DNA of 64,000 bases from Hippophae tibetana (Eukaryota > Streptophyta > Magnoliopsida > Rosales > Elaeagnaceae). Numbering within the stretch: the stretch's first letter is position 1; the number at the start of each line of letters is the position of its first letter. The notes under the pieces are model-generated. The model did no database searches. It saw only the letters and a list, made by a program, of their open reading frames with translations, and was not told the DNA's origin. This document shows positions 13,301 through 26,700 of this stretch, in pieces. The stretch spans positions 31,104,802 through 31,168,801 of the forward strand of contig CM072807.1 of the NCBI GenBank assembly GCA_037013495.1. The letters are read 5' to 3'. Both the position numbers and the translations under genes were made by a program.

Positions 13301-14444
13301 AAAAAACCATATGAACGTATAATTTAAATGCAGTGGAAACAAAATGGATTGAAAACATACCTCCTACCATTGATCAAAATTTTTTATTTTTGAAAAATTT
13401 CCCTTCCAACATCCAGGCGGGTCAACATGACCCAGTTTTACCCTAGCGGATACCCGGTCATATCTTGCTATTCCGGGGATGGACTCCAATATTTTTTTTG
13501 TCAAAATTTTAATAATTCGATTTCTGAGTGATTGCCGGTCTCAATTTGAAGTAGAACATCATTTTAAAAAAAATTTCATTAATGAAGCATATAAATACCC
13601 ACGATAAATTAGATTTATTTTCTTCATTTTTTTCAAGTTTAAATTCCCAGAATAACTAAAAAAGATATATTGAGACAATTTGAAATTTCCATATGCATCA
13701 AAAATAGGAAAACGAAAAAATAAAATTACAATTCAAGTGAAAGAGAGCAAAACAGAGATTTTTTCAAAAATAGTTCTCATAGTAAATGTTAGAATACAAT
13801 TCAATCCAAAAACGTTCAAAAAACCATATGAACGTATAATTTAAATGCAGCGGAAATAAAATGGATTGAAAACATACCTCCTACCATTGATCAAAAATTT
13901 TTATTTTTGAAAAATTTCCCTTTCAACATCGAGGCGGGTCAACATGACCCGGTTTTACCATAGCGGATACCCGGTCATATCTTACTATTCTGGGGACGGA
14001 ATCCAGCGTTCTTTTTATCAAAATTCTCATAATTCGATTTCTGAGTGATTGGCGGTCGCAATTTGAAGTAAAACATAATTTTAAATAAAAATTTCATTAA
14101 CGAAGCATATAAATACCCACGATAAATTAGATTTATTTTCTTCATTTTTTTCAAGTTTAAATTCCTAGAATCACAAAAAAAGATATATTGAGACAATTTG
14201 AAATTTCCATATGCATTAAAAATAGGAAAACGAAAAAATAAAATTACAATTCAAGTGAAAGAGAGCAAAACAGAGATTTTTTCTAAAATGGCTCTCATAG
14301 TGAATGTTAGAATACAATTGAATCCAAAAACGTTCAAAAAACCATATGAACGTATAATTTAAATGCAGCGGAAACAAAATGGATTGAAAACATACCTCCT
14401 ACCAGTGATCAAAATTTTTTATTTTTGAAAAATTTCCCTTTCAA
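10310..14444. repeat. Octamer HOR copy 2
   Basis: Monomers: 10310 B, 10826 C, 11343 E, 11860 F, 12376 G, 12894 H, 13410 I, 13927 J. The offset from copy 1 is 4136 bp up to E and 4135 bp after it, because one T is missing from the CATTTTT-A7 run in E. J here keeps its own tail (CATATGAACG, AAATGCAGCGG) and leads to K, not B. This J is the unrecombined parent type of the 9792 chimera. Confidence 0.92.
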
Positions 14445-15480
14445 CATCGAGGCGGGTCAACATAACAAGGTTTTACCCTAACGGATACCCGGTCATATCT
14501 TGCTATTCCGGGGATGAAATCCAGCGTTTTTTTGTCAAAATTTTCATAATTCGAATTCTGGGTGATTGCTGGTCTCCATTTGAAGTAGAATATCATTTTA
14601 AAAAATAATTCATTAACGAAGCATATAAATACCCACGATAAATTAGATTTATTTTCTTCATTTTTTTCAAGTTTAAATTCCCAGAATCACTAAAAAAGAT
14701 ATATTGAGACAATTTGAAATTTCCATATGCATCAAAAATAGGAAAACAAAAAAATAAAATTACAATTCAAGTGAAAGAGAGCAAAACAGAGATTTTTTCA
14801 AAAATAGTTCTCATAGTAAATGTAAGAATACAATTCAATCCAAAAACGTTCAAAAAACCATATGAACGTATAATTTAAATGCAGCGGAAACAAAATGGAT
14901 TGAAAACATACCTCCTACCATTGATCAAAATTTTTTATTTTTGAAAAATTTCCCTTTCAACATCGAGGCGGGTCAACATGACCCGCTTTTACCCTAGCGG
15001 ATACGCGGTCATATCTTACTATTCTGGGGTACGGAATCCAGCGTTCTTTTTATCAAAATTCTCATAATTCGATTTCTGAGTGATTGACGGTCGCAATTTG
15101 AAGTAAAACATAATTTTAAATAAAAATTTCTTTAACGAAGCATATAAATACCCACGATAAATTAGATTTATTTTCTTCATTTTTTTCAAGTTTAAATTCC
15201 CAGAATCACAAAAAAAGATATATTGAGACAAGTTGAAATTTCCATATGCATTAAAAATAGGAAAATGAAAAAATAAAATTACAATTCAAGTGAAAGAGAG
15301 CAAAATAGAGATTTTTTCTAAAATGGCTCTCATAGTGAATGTTAGAATACAATTGAATCCAAAAACGTTTAAAAAAACCATATGAACGTATAATTTAAAT
15401 GCAGCGGAAACAAAATGGATTGAAAACATACCTCCTACCATTGATCAAAATTTTTTATTTTTAAAAAATTTCACTTTCAA
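12894..15480. repeat. Pentamer HOR H-I-J-K-L copy 1, 2587 bp
   Basis: Monomers: 12894 H, 13410 I, 13927 J, 14445 K, 14961 L. K is marked by CAACATAACAAGG, GGGGATGAAATCC, TTCGAATTCTGGG and GAATATCATT. L is marked by ACCCGCTTTTACCC, ATACGCGGTC, GGGGTACGG and TTTCTTTAACG. Each monomer recurs exactly 2587 bp later. It overlaps octamer copy 2, so nested duplications share the same monomers. Confidence 0.94.
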
Positions 15481-18067
15481 CATCGAGGCGGGTCAGCATG
15501 ACCCGGTTTTACCCTAACGGATACCCGGTCATATCTTGCTATTCCTGGGACAGAATCCAGCGTTTTTTTGTCAAAATTTTCATAATTCGATTTCTGAGTG
15601 ATTGCCGGGCTCAATTTGAAGTAGAACATCATTTTAAAAAATAATTCATTAACGAAGCAGATAAATACCCATGATAAATTAGATTTATTTTCTACATTTT
15701 TTTCAAGTTTAAATTCCCAGAATCACTAAAAAAGATATATTGAGACAATTTGAAATTTTCATATGCATCAAAAATAGGAAAACGAAAAAATAAAATTACA
15801 ATTCAAGTGAAAGAGAGCAAAACAGAGATTTTTTCAAAAATAGTTCTCATAGTAAATGTCAGAATACAATTCAATCCAAAAACGTTCAAAAAACCATATG
15901 AACGTATAATTTAAATGCAGTGGAAACAAAATGGATTGAAAACATACCTCCTACCATTGATCAAAATTTTTTATTTTTGAAAAATTTCCCTTCCAACATC
16001 CAGGCGGGTCAACATGACCCAGTTTTACCCTAGCGGATACCCGGTCATATCTTGCTATTCCGGGGATGGACTCCAATATTTTTTTTGTCAAAATTTTAAT
16101 AATTCGATTTCTGAGTGATTGCCGGTCTCAATTTGAAGTAGAACATCATTTTAAAAAAAATTTCATTAATGAAGCATATAAATACCCACGATAAATTAGA
16201 TTTATTTTCTTCATTTTTTTCAAGTTTAAATTCCCAGAATAACTAAAAAAGATATATTGAGACAATTTGAAATTTCCATATGCATCAAAAATAGGAAAAC
16301 GAAAAAATAAAATTACAATTCAAGTGAAAGAGAGCAAAACAGAGATTTTTTCAAAAATAGTTCTCATAGTAAATGTTAGAATACAATTCAATCCAAAAAC
16401 GTTCAAAAAACCATATGAACGTATAATTTAAATGCAGCGGAAATAAAATGGATTGAAAACATACCTCCTACCATTGATCAAAAATTTTTATTTTTGAAAA
16501 ATTTCCCTTTCAACATCGAGGCGGGTCAACATGACCCGGTTTTACCATAGCGGATACCCGGTCATATCTTACTATTCTGGGGACGGAATCCAGCGTTCTT
16601 TTTATCAAAATTCTCATAATTCGATTTCTGAGTGATTGGCGGTCGCAATTTGAAGTAAAACATAATTTTAAATAAAAATTTCATTAACGAAGCATATAAA
16701 TACCCACGATAAATTAGATTTATTTTCTTCATTTTTTTCAAGTTTAAATTCCTAGAATCACAAAAAAAGATATATTGAGACAATTTGAAATTTCCATATG
16801 CATTAAAAATAGGAAAACGAAAAAATAAAATTACAATTCAAGTGAAAGAGAGCAAAACAGAGATTTTTTCTAAAATGGCTCTCATAGTGAATGTTAGAAT
16901 ACAATTGAATCCAAAAACGTTCAAAAAACCATATGAACGTATAATTTAAATGCAGCGGAAACAAAATGGATTGAAAACATACCTCCTACCAGTGATCAAA
17001 ATTTTTTATTTTTGAAAAATTTCCCTTTCAACATCGAGGCGGGTCAACATAACAAGGTTTTACCCTAACGGATACCCGGTCATATCTTGCTATTCCGGGG
17101 ATGAAATCCAGCGTTTTTTTGTCAAAATTTTCATAATTCGAATTCTGGGTGATTGCTGGTCTCCATTTGAAGTAGAATATCATTTTAAAAAATAATTCAT
17201 TAACGAAGCATATAAATACCCACGATAAATTAGATTTATTTTCTTCATTTTTTTCAAGTTTAAATTCCCAGAATCACTAAAAAAGATATATTGAGACAAT
17301 TTGAAATTTCCATATGCATCAAAAATAGGAAAACAAAAAAATAAAATTACAATTCAAGTGAAAGAGAGCAAAACAGAGATTTTTTCAAAAATAGTTCTCA
17401 TAGTAAATGTAAGAATACAATTCAATCCAAAAACGTTCAAAAAACCATATGAACGTATAATTTAAATGCAGCGGAAACAAAATGGATTGAAAACATACCT
17501 CCTACCATTGATCAAAATTTTTTATTTTTGAAAAATTTCCCTTTCAACATCGAGGCGGGTCAACATGACCCGCTTTTACCCTAGCGGATACGCGGTCATA
17601 TCTTACTATTCTGGGGTACGGAATCCAGCGTTCTTTTTATCAAAATTCTCATAATTCGATTTCTGAGTGATTGACGGTCGCAATTTGAAGTAAAACATAA
17701 TTTTAAATAAAAATTTCTTTAACGAAGCATATAAATACCCACGATAAATTAGATTTATTTTCTTCATTTTTTTCAAGTTTAAATTCCCAGAATCACAAAA
17801 AAAGATATATTGAGACAAGTTGAAATTTCCATATGCATTAAAAATAGGAAAATGAAAAAATAAAATTACAATTCAAGTGAAAGAGAGCAAAATAGAGATT
17901 TTTTCTAAAATGGCTCTCATAGTGAATGTTAGAATACAATTGAATCCAAAAACGTTTAAAAAAACCATATGAACGTATAATTTAAATGCAGCGGAAACAA
18001 AATGGATTGAAAACATACCTCCTACCATTGATCAAAATTTTTTATTTTTAAAAAATTTCACTTTCAA
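15481..18067. repeat. Pentamer HOR H-I-J-K-L copy 2, 2587 bp
   Basis: Monomers: 15481 H, 15997 I, 16514 J, 17032 K, 17548 L. Diagnostic odd bases are shared with copy 1, including GGGATGAAATCC in K and ACGTTTAAAAAAACC in L. I noticed no difference in the stretches compared, which implies a very recent duplication or an assembly copy. The flank before this H monomer is CACTTTCAAC rather than the CAGTTACAAC found before 12894 and 25831, so the join lies at about 15470-15550. The other parent there is the M-type monomer that follows L at 18068. Confidence 0.93.
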
Positions 18068-18583
18068 CATCGAGGCGGGTCAGCATGACCCGGTTTTACC
18101 CTAACGGATACCCGGTCATATCTTGCTATTCCTGGGATGGAATCCAGCGTTTTTTTGTCAAAATTTTCATCATTCGATTTCTGAGTGATTGCCGGTCTCA
18201 ATTTGAAGTAGAACATCATTTTAAAAAATAATTCATTAACGAAGCATATAAATACCCACGATAAATTAGATTTATTTTCTTCATTTTTTTCAAGTTTAAA
18301 TTCCCAGAATCACTAAAAAAGATATATTGAGAGAATTTGAAATTTCCATATGCATCAAAAATAGGAAAACGAAAAAATAAAATTACAATTCAAGTGAAAG
18401 ATAGCAAAACAGAGATTTTTTCAAAAATTGTTCTCATAGTTAATGTTAGAATACAATTCAATCCAAAAACGTTCAAAAAACCATATGAACGTATAATTTA
18501 AATGTAGCGGAAACAAAATGGATTGAAAACATACCTCCTACCATTGATCAAAAAAATTTATTTTTGAAAAATTTCACTTTCAA
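18068..18583. repeat. Monomer M, entry to the N family
   Basis: 516 bp. The head is CCTGGGATGGAATCC with CATCATTCG; the middle has TTGAGAGAATTTG; the tail is C-like (GATAGC, AAATTGTTCTC, GTTAATG, TGTAGCGG). The same monomer recurs at 28935, again followed by N, 10867 bp away. Confidence 0.85.
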
Positions 18584-20656
18584 CATCGAGGCGGGTCAAC
18601 ATGACCCGGTTTTACCCTAACGGATACCTGATCATATTTTGCTATTCTGGGGACGGAATCCACCGTTCTTTTTATCAAAATTCTCATAATTCGATTTCTG
18701 TGTGATTGACGGTCGCAATTTGAAATAAAACATAATTTTAAATAAAAATTTCATTAACGAAGCATATAAATACCCACGATAAATTAGATTTATTTTCTTC
18801 TTTTTTTTGAAGTTTTAATTCACAGAATCACTCAAAAAGATATATTGAGACAATTTGAAATTTCCATATGCATCAAAAATTGGAAAACGAAAAAATAAAA
18901 TTACAATTCAAGTGAAAGAGAGCAAAACAAATATTTTTTCTAAAATGGCTCTCATAGTGAATGTTAGAATATAATTCAATCCAAAAACGTTCAAAAAACC
19001 ATATGAACGTATAATTTAAATGCAGCGGAAACAAAATGGATTGAAAACATACCTCCTACCATTGATCAAAAAAATTTATTTTTGAAAAATTTCACTTTCA
19101 ACATCAAGGCGGGTCAACATGACCCGGTTTTACCCTAACGGATACCTGATCATATTTTGCTATTATGGGGACGGAATCCACCGTTCTTTTTATCAAAATT
19201 CTCATAATTCGATTTCTGTGTGATTGACGGTCGCAATTTGAAATAAAACATAATTTTAAATAAAAATTTCATTAACAAAGCATATAAATACCCACGATAA
19301 ATTAGATTTATTTTCTTCATTTTTTTCAAGTTTAAAATCCCAGAATCACTCAAAAAGATATATTGAGACAATTTGAAATTTCCATATGCATCAAAAATTG
19401 GAAAACGAAAAAATAAAATTACAATTCAAGTGAAAGAGAGCAAAACAAATATTTTTTTCTAAAATGGCTCTCATAGTGAATGTTAGAATATAATTCAATC
19501 CAAAAACGTTCAAAAAACCATATGAACGTATAATTTAAATGCAGCGGAAACAAAATGGATTGAAAACATACCTCCTACCATTGATCAAAAAAATTTATTT
19601 TTGAAAAATTTCACTTTCAACATCGAGGCGGGTCAACATGACCCGGTTTTACCCTAACGGATACCGGATCATATTTTGCTATTCTGGGGACGGAGTCCAC
19701 CGTTCTTTTTATCAAAATTCTCATAATTCGATTTCTGTGTGATTGACGGTCGCAATTTGAAATAAAACATAATTTTAAATAAAAATTTCATTAACGAAGC
19801 ATATAAATACCCACGATAAATTAGATTTATTTTCTTCTTTTTTTTCAAGTTTTAATTCACAGAATCACTCAAAAAGATATATTGAGACAATTTGAAATTT
19901 CCATATGCATCAAAAATTGGAAAACGAAAAAATAAAATTACAATTCAAGTGAAAGAGAGCAAAACAAATATTTTTTCTAAAATGGCTCTCATAGTGAATG
20001 TTAGAATATAATTCAATCCAAAAACGTTCAAAAAACCATATGAACGTATAATTTAAATGCAGCGGAAACAAAATGGATTGAAAACATACCTCCTACCATT
20101 GATCAAAAAAATTTATTTTTGAAAAATTTCACTTTCAACATCAAGGCGGGTCAACATGACCCGGTTTTACCCTAACGGATACCTGATCATATTTTGCTAT
20201 TATGGGGACGGAGTCCACCGTTCTTTTTATCAAAATTCTCATAATTCGATTTCTGTGTGATTGACGGTCGCAATTTGAAATAAAACATAATTTTAAATAA
20301 AAATTTCATTAACGAAGCATATAAATACCCACGATAAATTAGATTTATTTTCTTCTTTTTTTTCAAGTTTTAATTCACAGAATCACTCAAAAAGATATAT
20401 TGAGACAATTTGAAATTTCCATATGCATCAAAAATTGGAAAACGAAAAAATAAAATTACAATTCAAGTGAAAGAGAGCAAAACAAATATTTTTTCTAAAA
20501 TGGCTCTCATAGTGAATGTTAGAATATAATTCAATCCAAAAACGTTCAAAAAACCATATGAACGTATAATTTAAATGCAGCGGAAACAAAATGGATTGAA
20601 AACATACCTCCTACCATTGATCAAAAAAATTTATTTTTGAAAAATTTCACTTTCAA

Positions 20657-21173
20657 CATCGAGGCGGGTCAACATGACCCGGTTTTACCCTAACGGATAC
20701 CGGATCATATTTTGCTATTCTGGGGACGGAGTCCACCGTTCTTTTTATCAAAATTCTCATAATTCGATTTCTGTGTGATTGACGGTCACAATTTGAAATA
20801 AAACATAATTTTAAATAAAAATTTCATTACAAAGCATATAAATACCCACGATAAATTAGATTTATTTTCTTCTTCTTTTTCAAGTTTTAATTCACAGAAT
20901 CACTCAAAAAGATATATTGAGACAATTTGAAATTTCAATATGCATCAAAAATAGGAAAACGAAAAAATAAAATTACAATTCAAGTGAAAGATAGCAAAAC
21001 AGAGATTTTTTCAAAAATTGTTCTCATAGTTAATGTTAGAATACAATTCAATCCAAAAACGTTCAAAAAACCATATGAACGTATAATTTAAATGTAGCGG
21101 AAACAAAATGGATTGAAAACATACCTCCTACCATTGATCAAAATTTTTTATTTTTGAAAAATTTCCCTTTCAA
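20657..21173. repeat. Chimeric monomer R: N-family 5' half, C-type 3' half
   Basis: N-family bases run to 20905 (CACTC). C-type bases start at 20937 (TTTCAATATGC) and continue with GATAGC, AAATTGTTCTC, GTTAATG and TGTAGCGG. The switch lies in 20906-20936. The monomer is followed by E-like sequence, as C is at 6690 and 10826. The same chimera is present at 23247, so it predates the 2590-bp duplication. Confidence 0.85.
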
Positions 21174-21691
21174 CATCGAGGCGGATTAACATGACCCGGT
21201 TTTACTCTAGCGGATACCCGGTCATATCTTACTATTCTGGGTACGGAATCCAGCGTTCTTTTTATCAATATTCTCATAATTCGATTTCTGTGTGATTGAC
21301 GGTCGCAATTTGAAATAAAACATAATTTTAAATAAAAATTTCATTAACGAAGCATATAAATACCCACGATAAATTAGATTTATTTTCTTCTTTTTTTTGA
21401 AGTTTTAATTCACAGAATCACTCAAAAAGATATATTGAGACAATTTGAAATTTCCATATGCATCAAAAATTGGAAAACGAAAAAATAAAATTACAATTCA
21501 AGTGAAAGAGAGCAAAACAAATATTTTTTCTAAAATGGCTCTCATAGTGAATGTTAGAATATAATTCAATCCAAAAACGTTCAAAAAACCATATGAACGT
21601 ATAATTTAAATGCAGCGGAAACAAAATGGATTGAAAACATACCTCCTACCATTGATCAAAAAAATTTATTTTTGAAAAATTTCACTTTCAA
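21174..21691. repeat. Chimeric monomer S: E(5')/N(3'), join of the 2590-bp duplication
   Basis: Bases 21174-21269 match E at 23764, including GCGGATTAACATG, GGGTACGG and the rare T at 21269 (TCAATATTC). From 21291 (CTGTGTGATTG) it matches N at 18584, including TTTTTTTTGAAGTTTTAATT. The breakpoint therefore lies in 21270-21290, inside CTCATAATTCGATTTCTG, which both parents share. A crossover between E (23764) and N (18584) five monomers out of register gives exactly this product and the repeat of O-P-Q-R. Confidence 0.92.
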
Positions 21692-23246
21692 CATCAAGGC
21701 GGGTCAACATGACCCGGTTTTACCCTAACGGATACCTGATCATATTTTGCTATTATGGGGACGGAATCCACCGTTCTTTTTATCAAAATTCTCATAATTC
21801 GATTTCTGTGTGATTGACGGTCGCAATTTGAAATAAAACATAATTTTAAATAAAAATTTCATTAACAAAGCATATAAATACCCACGATAAATTAGATTTA
21901 TTTTCTTCATTTTTTTCAAGTTTAAAATCCCAGAATCACTCAAAAAGATATATTGAGACAATTTGAAATTTCCATATGCATCAAAAATTGGAAAACGAAA
22001 AAATAAAATTACAATTCAAGTGAAAGAGAGCAAAACAAATATTTTTTTCTAAAATGGCTCTCATAGTGAATGTTAGAATATAATTCAATCCAAAAACGTT
22101 CAAAAAACCATATGAACGTATAATTTAAATGCAGCGGAAACAAAATGGATTGAAAACATACCTCCTACCATTGATCAAAAAAATTTATTTTTGAAAAATT
22201 TCACTTTCAACATCGAGGCGGGTCAACATGACCCGGTTTTACCCTAACGGATACCGGATCATATTTTGCTATTCTGGGGACGGAGTCCACCGTTCTTTTT
22301 ATCAAAATTCTCATAATTCGATTTCTGTGTGATTGACGGTCGCAATTTGAAATAAAACATAATTTTAAATAAAAATTTCATTAACGAAGCATATAAATAC
22401 CCACGATAAATTAGATTTATTTTCTTCTTTTTTTTCAAGTTTTAATTCACAGAATCACTCAAAAAGATATATTGAGACAATTTGAAATTTCCATATGCAT
22501 CAAAAATTGGAAAACGAAAAAATAAAATTACAATTCAAGTGAAAGAGAGCAAAACAAATATTTTTTCTAAAATGGCTCTCATAGTGAATGTTAGAATATA
22601 ATTCAATCCAAAAACGTTCAAAAAACCATATGAACGTATAATTTAAATGCAGCGGAAACAAAATGGATTGAAAACATACCTCCTACCATTGATCAAAAAA
22701 ATTTATTTTTGAAAAATTTCACTTTCAACATCAAGGCGGGTCAACATGACCCGGTTTTACCCTAACGGATACCTGATCATATTTTGCTATTATGGGGACG
22801 GAGTCCACCGTTCTTTTTATCAAAATTCTCATAATTCGATTTCTGTGTGATTGACGGTCGCAATTTGAAATAAAACATAATTTTAAATAAAAATTTCATT
22901 AACGAAGCATATAAATACCCACGATAAATTAGATTTATTTTCTTCTTTTTTTTCAAGTTTTAATTCACAGAATCACTCAAAAAGATATATTGAGACAATT
23001 TGAAATTTCCATATGCATCAAAAATTGGAAAACGAAAAAATAAAATTACAATTCAAGTGAAAGAGAGCAAAACAAATATTTTTTCTAAAATGGCTCTCAT
23101 AGTAAATGTTAGAATATAATTCAATCCAAAAACGTTCAAAAAACCATATGAACGTATAATTTAAATGCAGCGGAAACAAAATGGATTGAAAACATACCTC
23201 CTACCATTGATCAAAAAAATTTATTTTTGAAAAATTTCACTTTCAA

Positions 23247-23763
23247 CATCGAGGCGGGTCAACATGACCCGGTTTTACCCTAACGGATACCGGATCATAT
23301 TTTGCTATTCTGGGGACGGAGTCCACCGTTCTTTTTATCAAAATTCTCATAATTCGATTTCTGTGTGATTGACGGTCACAATTTGAAATAAAACATAATT
23401 TTAAATAAAAATTTCATTACAAAGCATATAAATACCCACGATAAATTAGATTTATTTTCTTCTTCTTTTTCAAGTTTTAATTCACAGAATCACTCAAAAA
23501 GATATATTGAGACAATTTGAAATTTCAATATGCATCAAAAATAGGAAAACGAAAAAATAAAATTACAATTCAAGTGAAAGATAGCAAAACAGAGATTTTT
23601 TCAAAAATTGTTCTCATAGTTAATGTTAGAATACAATTCAATCCAAAAACGTTCAAAAAACCATATGAACGTATAATTTAAATGTAGCGGAAACAAAATG
23701 GATTGAAAACATACCTCCTACCATTGATCAAAATTTTTTATTTTTGAAAAATTTCCCTTTCAA
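23247..23763. repeat. Second copy of chimeric monomer R
   Basis: Carries the same N-to-C switch as 20657, 2590 bp downstream. It is followed by an intact E monomer at 23764, the unrecombined parent of S. Confidence 0.88.
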
Positions 23764-26700
23764 CATCGAGGCGGATTAACATGACCCGGTTTTACCCTAG
23801 CGGATACCCGGTCATATCTTACTATTCTGGGTACGGAATCCAGCGTTCTTTTTATCAATATTCTCATAATTCGATTTCTGAGTAATTGACGGTCTCAATT
23901 TGAAGTAGAACATCATTTTTAAAAAAATAAAATTAACGAAGCATATAAATACCCACGATAAATTAGATTTATTTTCTTCATTTTTTTCAAGTTTAAAATC
24001 CCAGAATCACTAAAAAAGATATATTGAGACAATTTGAAATTTCCATATGCATCAAAAATAGCAAAACGAAAAAATAAAATTACAATTCAAGTGAAAGAGA
24101 GAAAAACAGAGATTTTTTCAAAAATAGTTCTCATAGTAAATGTTAGAATACAATTCAATCCAAAAACGTTCAAAAAACCATATGAACGTATAATTTAAAT
24201 GCAGCGGAAACAAAATGGATTGAAAACATACCTCCTACCATTGATCAAAATTTTTTATTTTTAAAAAATTTCAGTTACAACATCGAGGCGGGTCAGCATG
24301 ACCCGGTTTTACCCTAACGGATACCCGGTCATATCTTGCTATTCCTGGGACAGAATCTAGCGTTTTTTTGTCAAAATTTTCATAATTCGATTTCTGAGTG
24401 ATTGCCGGGCTCAATTTGAAGTAGAACATCATTTTAAAAAATAATTCATTAACGAAGCAGATAAATACCCATGATAAATTAGATTTATTTTCTACATGTT
24501 TTTCAAGTTTAAATTCCCAGAATCACAAAAAAAGATATATTGAGACAATTTGAAATTTTCATATGCATCAAAAATAGGAAAACGAAAAAATAAAATTACA
24601 ATTCAAGTGAATGAGAGTAAAACAGAGATTTTTTCAAAAATAGTTGTCATAGTAAATGTCAGAATACAATTCAATCCAAAAACGTTCAAAAAACCATATG
24701 AACGTATAATTTAAATGCAGTGGAAACAAAATGGATTGAAAACATTCCTCCTACCATTGATCAAAATTTTTTATTTTTGAAAAATTTCCCTTTCAACATC
24801 CAGGCGGGTCAACATGACCCGGTTTTACCCTAGCGGATACCCGGTCATATCTTGCTATTCCGGGGATGGACTCCAGCATTTTTTTTGTCAAAATTTTAAT
24901 AATTCGATTTCTGAGTGATTGCCGGTCTCAATTTGAAGAAGAACATCATTTTAAAAAAAAATTCATTAATGAAGCATATAAATACCCACGATAAATTAGA
25001 TTTATTTTCTTCATTTTTTTCAAGTTTAAATTCCCAGAATCACAAAAAAAGATATATTGAGACAATTTGAAATTTTCATATGCATCAAAAATAGGAAAAC
25101 GAAAAAATAAAATTACAATTCAAGTGAATGAGAGTAAAACAGAGATTTTTTCAAAAATAGTTCTCATAGTAAATGTCAGAATACAATTCAATCCAAAAAC
25201 GTTCAAAAAACCATATGAACGTATAATTTAAATGCAGTGGAAACAAAATGGATTGAAAACATACCTCCTACCATTGATCAAAATTTTTTATTTTTGAAAA
25301 ATTTCCCTTTCAACATCCAGGCGGGTCAACATGACCCGGTTTTACCCTAGCGGATACCCGGTCATATCTTGCTATTCCGGGGATGGACTCCAGCATTTTT
25401 TTTGTCAAAATTTTAATAATTCGATTTCTGAGTGATTGCCGGTCTCAATTTGAAGAAGAACATCATTTTAAAAAAAAATTCATTAATGAAGCATATAAAT
25501 ACCCACGATAAATTAGATTTATTTTCTTCATTTTTTTCAAGTTTAAATTCCCAGAATAACTAAAAAAGATATATTGAGACAATTTGAAATTTCCATATGC
25601 ATCAAAAATAGGAAAACGAAAAAATAAAATTACAATTCAAGTGAAAGAGAGCAAAACAGAGATTTTTTCAAAAATAGTTCTCATAGTAAATGTTAGAATA
25701 CCATTCAATCCAAAAACGTTCAAAAAACCATATGAACGTATAATTTAAATGCAGCGGAAACAAAATGGATTGAAAACATACCTCCTACCATTGATCAAAA
25801 TTTTTTATTTTTAAAAAATTTCAGTTACAACATCGAGGCGGGTCAGCATGACCCGGTTTTACCCTAACGGATACCCGGTCATATCTTGCTATTCCTGGGA
25901 CAGAATCCAGCGTTTTTTTGTCAAAATTTTCATAATTCGATTTCTGAGTGATTGCCGGGCTCAATTTGAAGTAGAACATCATTTTAAAAAATAATTCATT
26001 AACGAAGCAGATAAATACCCATGATAAATTAGATTTATTTTCTACATTTTTTTCAAGTTTAAATTCCCAGAATCACTAAAAAAGATATATTGAGACAATT
26101 TGAAATTTTCATATGCATCAAAAATAGGAAAATGAAAAAATAAAATTACAATTCAAGTGAAAGAGAGCAAAACAGAGATTTTTTCAAAAATAGTTCTCAT
26201 AGTAAATGTCAGAATACAATTCAATCCAAAAACGTTCAAAAAACCATATGAACGTATAATTTAAATGCAGTGGAAACAAAATGGATTGAAAACATACCTC
26301 CTACCATTGATCAAAATTTTTTATTTTTGAAAAATTTCCCTTCCAACATCCAGGCGGGTCAACATGACCCAGTTTTACCCTAGCGGATACCCGGTCATAT
26401 CTTGCTATTCCGGGGATGGACTCCAGCATTTTTTTTGTCAAAATTTTAATAATTCGATTTCTGAGTGATTGCCGGTCTCAATTTGAAGTAGAACATCATT
26501 TTAAAAAAAATTTCATTAATGAAGCATATAAATACCCACGATAAATTAGATTTATTTTCTTCATTTTTTTCAAGTTTAAATTCCCAGAATAACTAAAAAA
26601 GATATATTGAGACAATTTGAAATTTCCATATGCTTCAAAAATAGGAAAACGAAAAAATAAAATTACAATTCAAGTGAAAGAGAGCAAAACAGAGATTTTT

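Larger units (their letters stand above)
18584..23763. repeat. Zone 4: N-family pentamer HOR, 2590 bp x 2
   Basis: Monomers: 18584 N, 19102 O, 19621 P, 20139 Q, 20657 R, 21174 S (chimera), 21692 O, 22211 P, 22729 Q, 23247 R. Family marks are CATATTTTGCTATT, CCACCG, CTGTGTGATTG, GAAATAAAACATAA, ACTCAAAAAG and AAAATTGG. O and Q share CATCAAGG and ATTATGGGG. P and R share ACCGGATCAT. O, P, Q and R each recur exactly 2590 bp apart. Two differences between the copies were found: 20514 G versus 23104 A, and 21206 T versus 23796 C. Confidence 0.94.
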
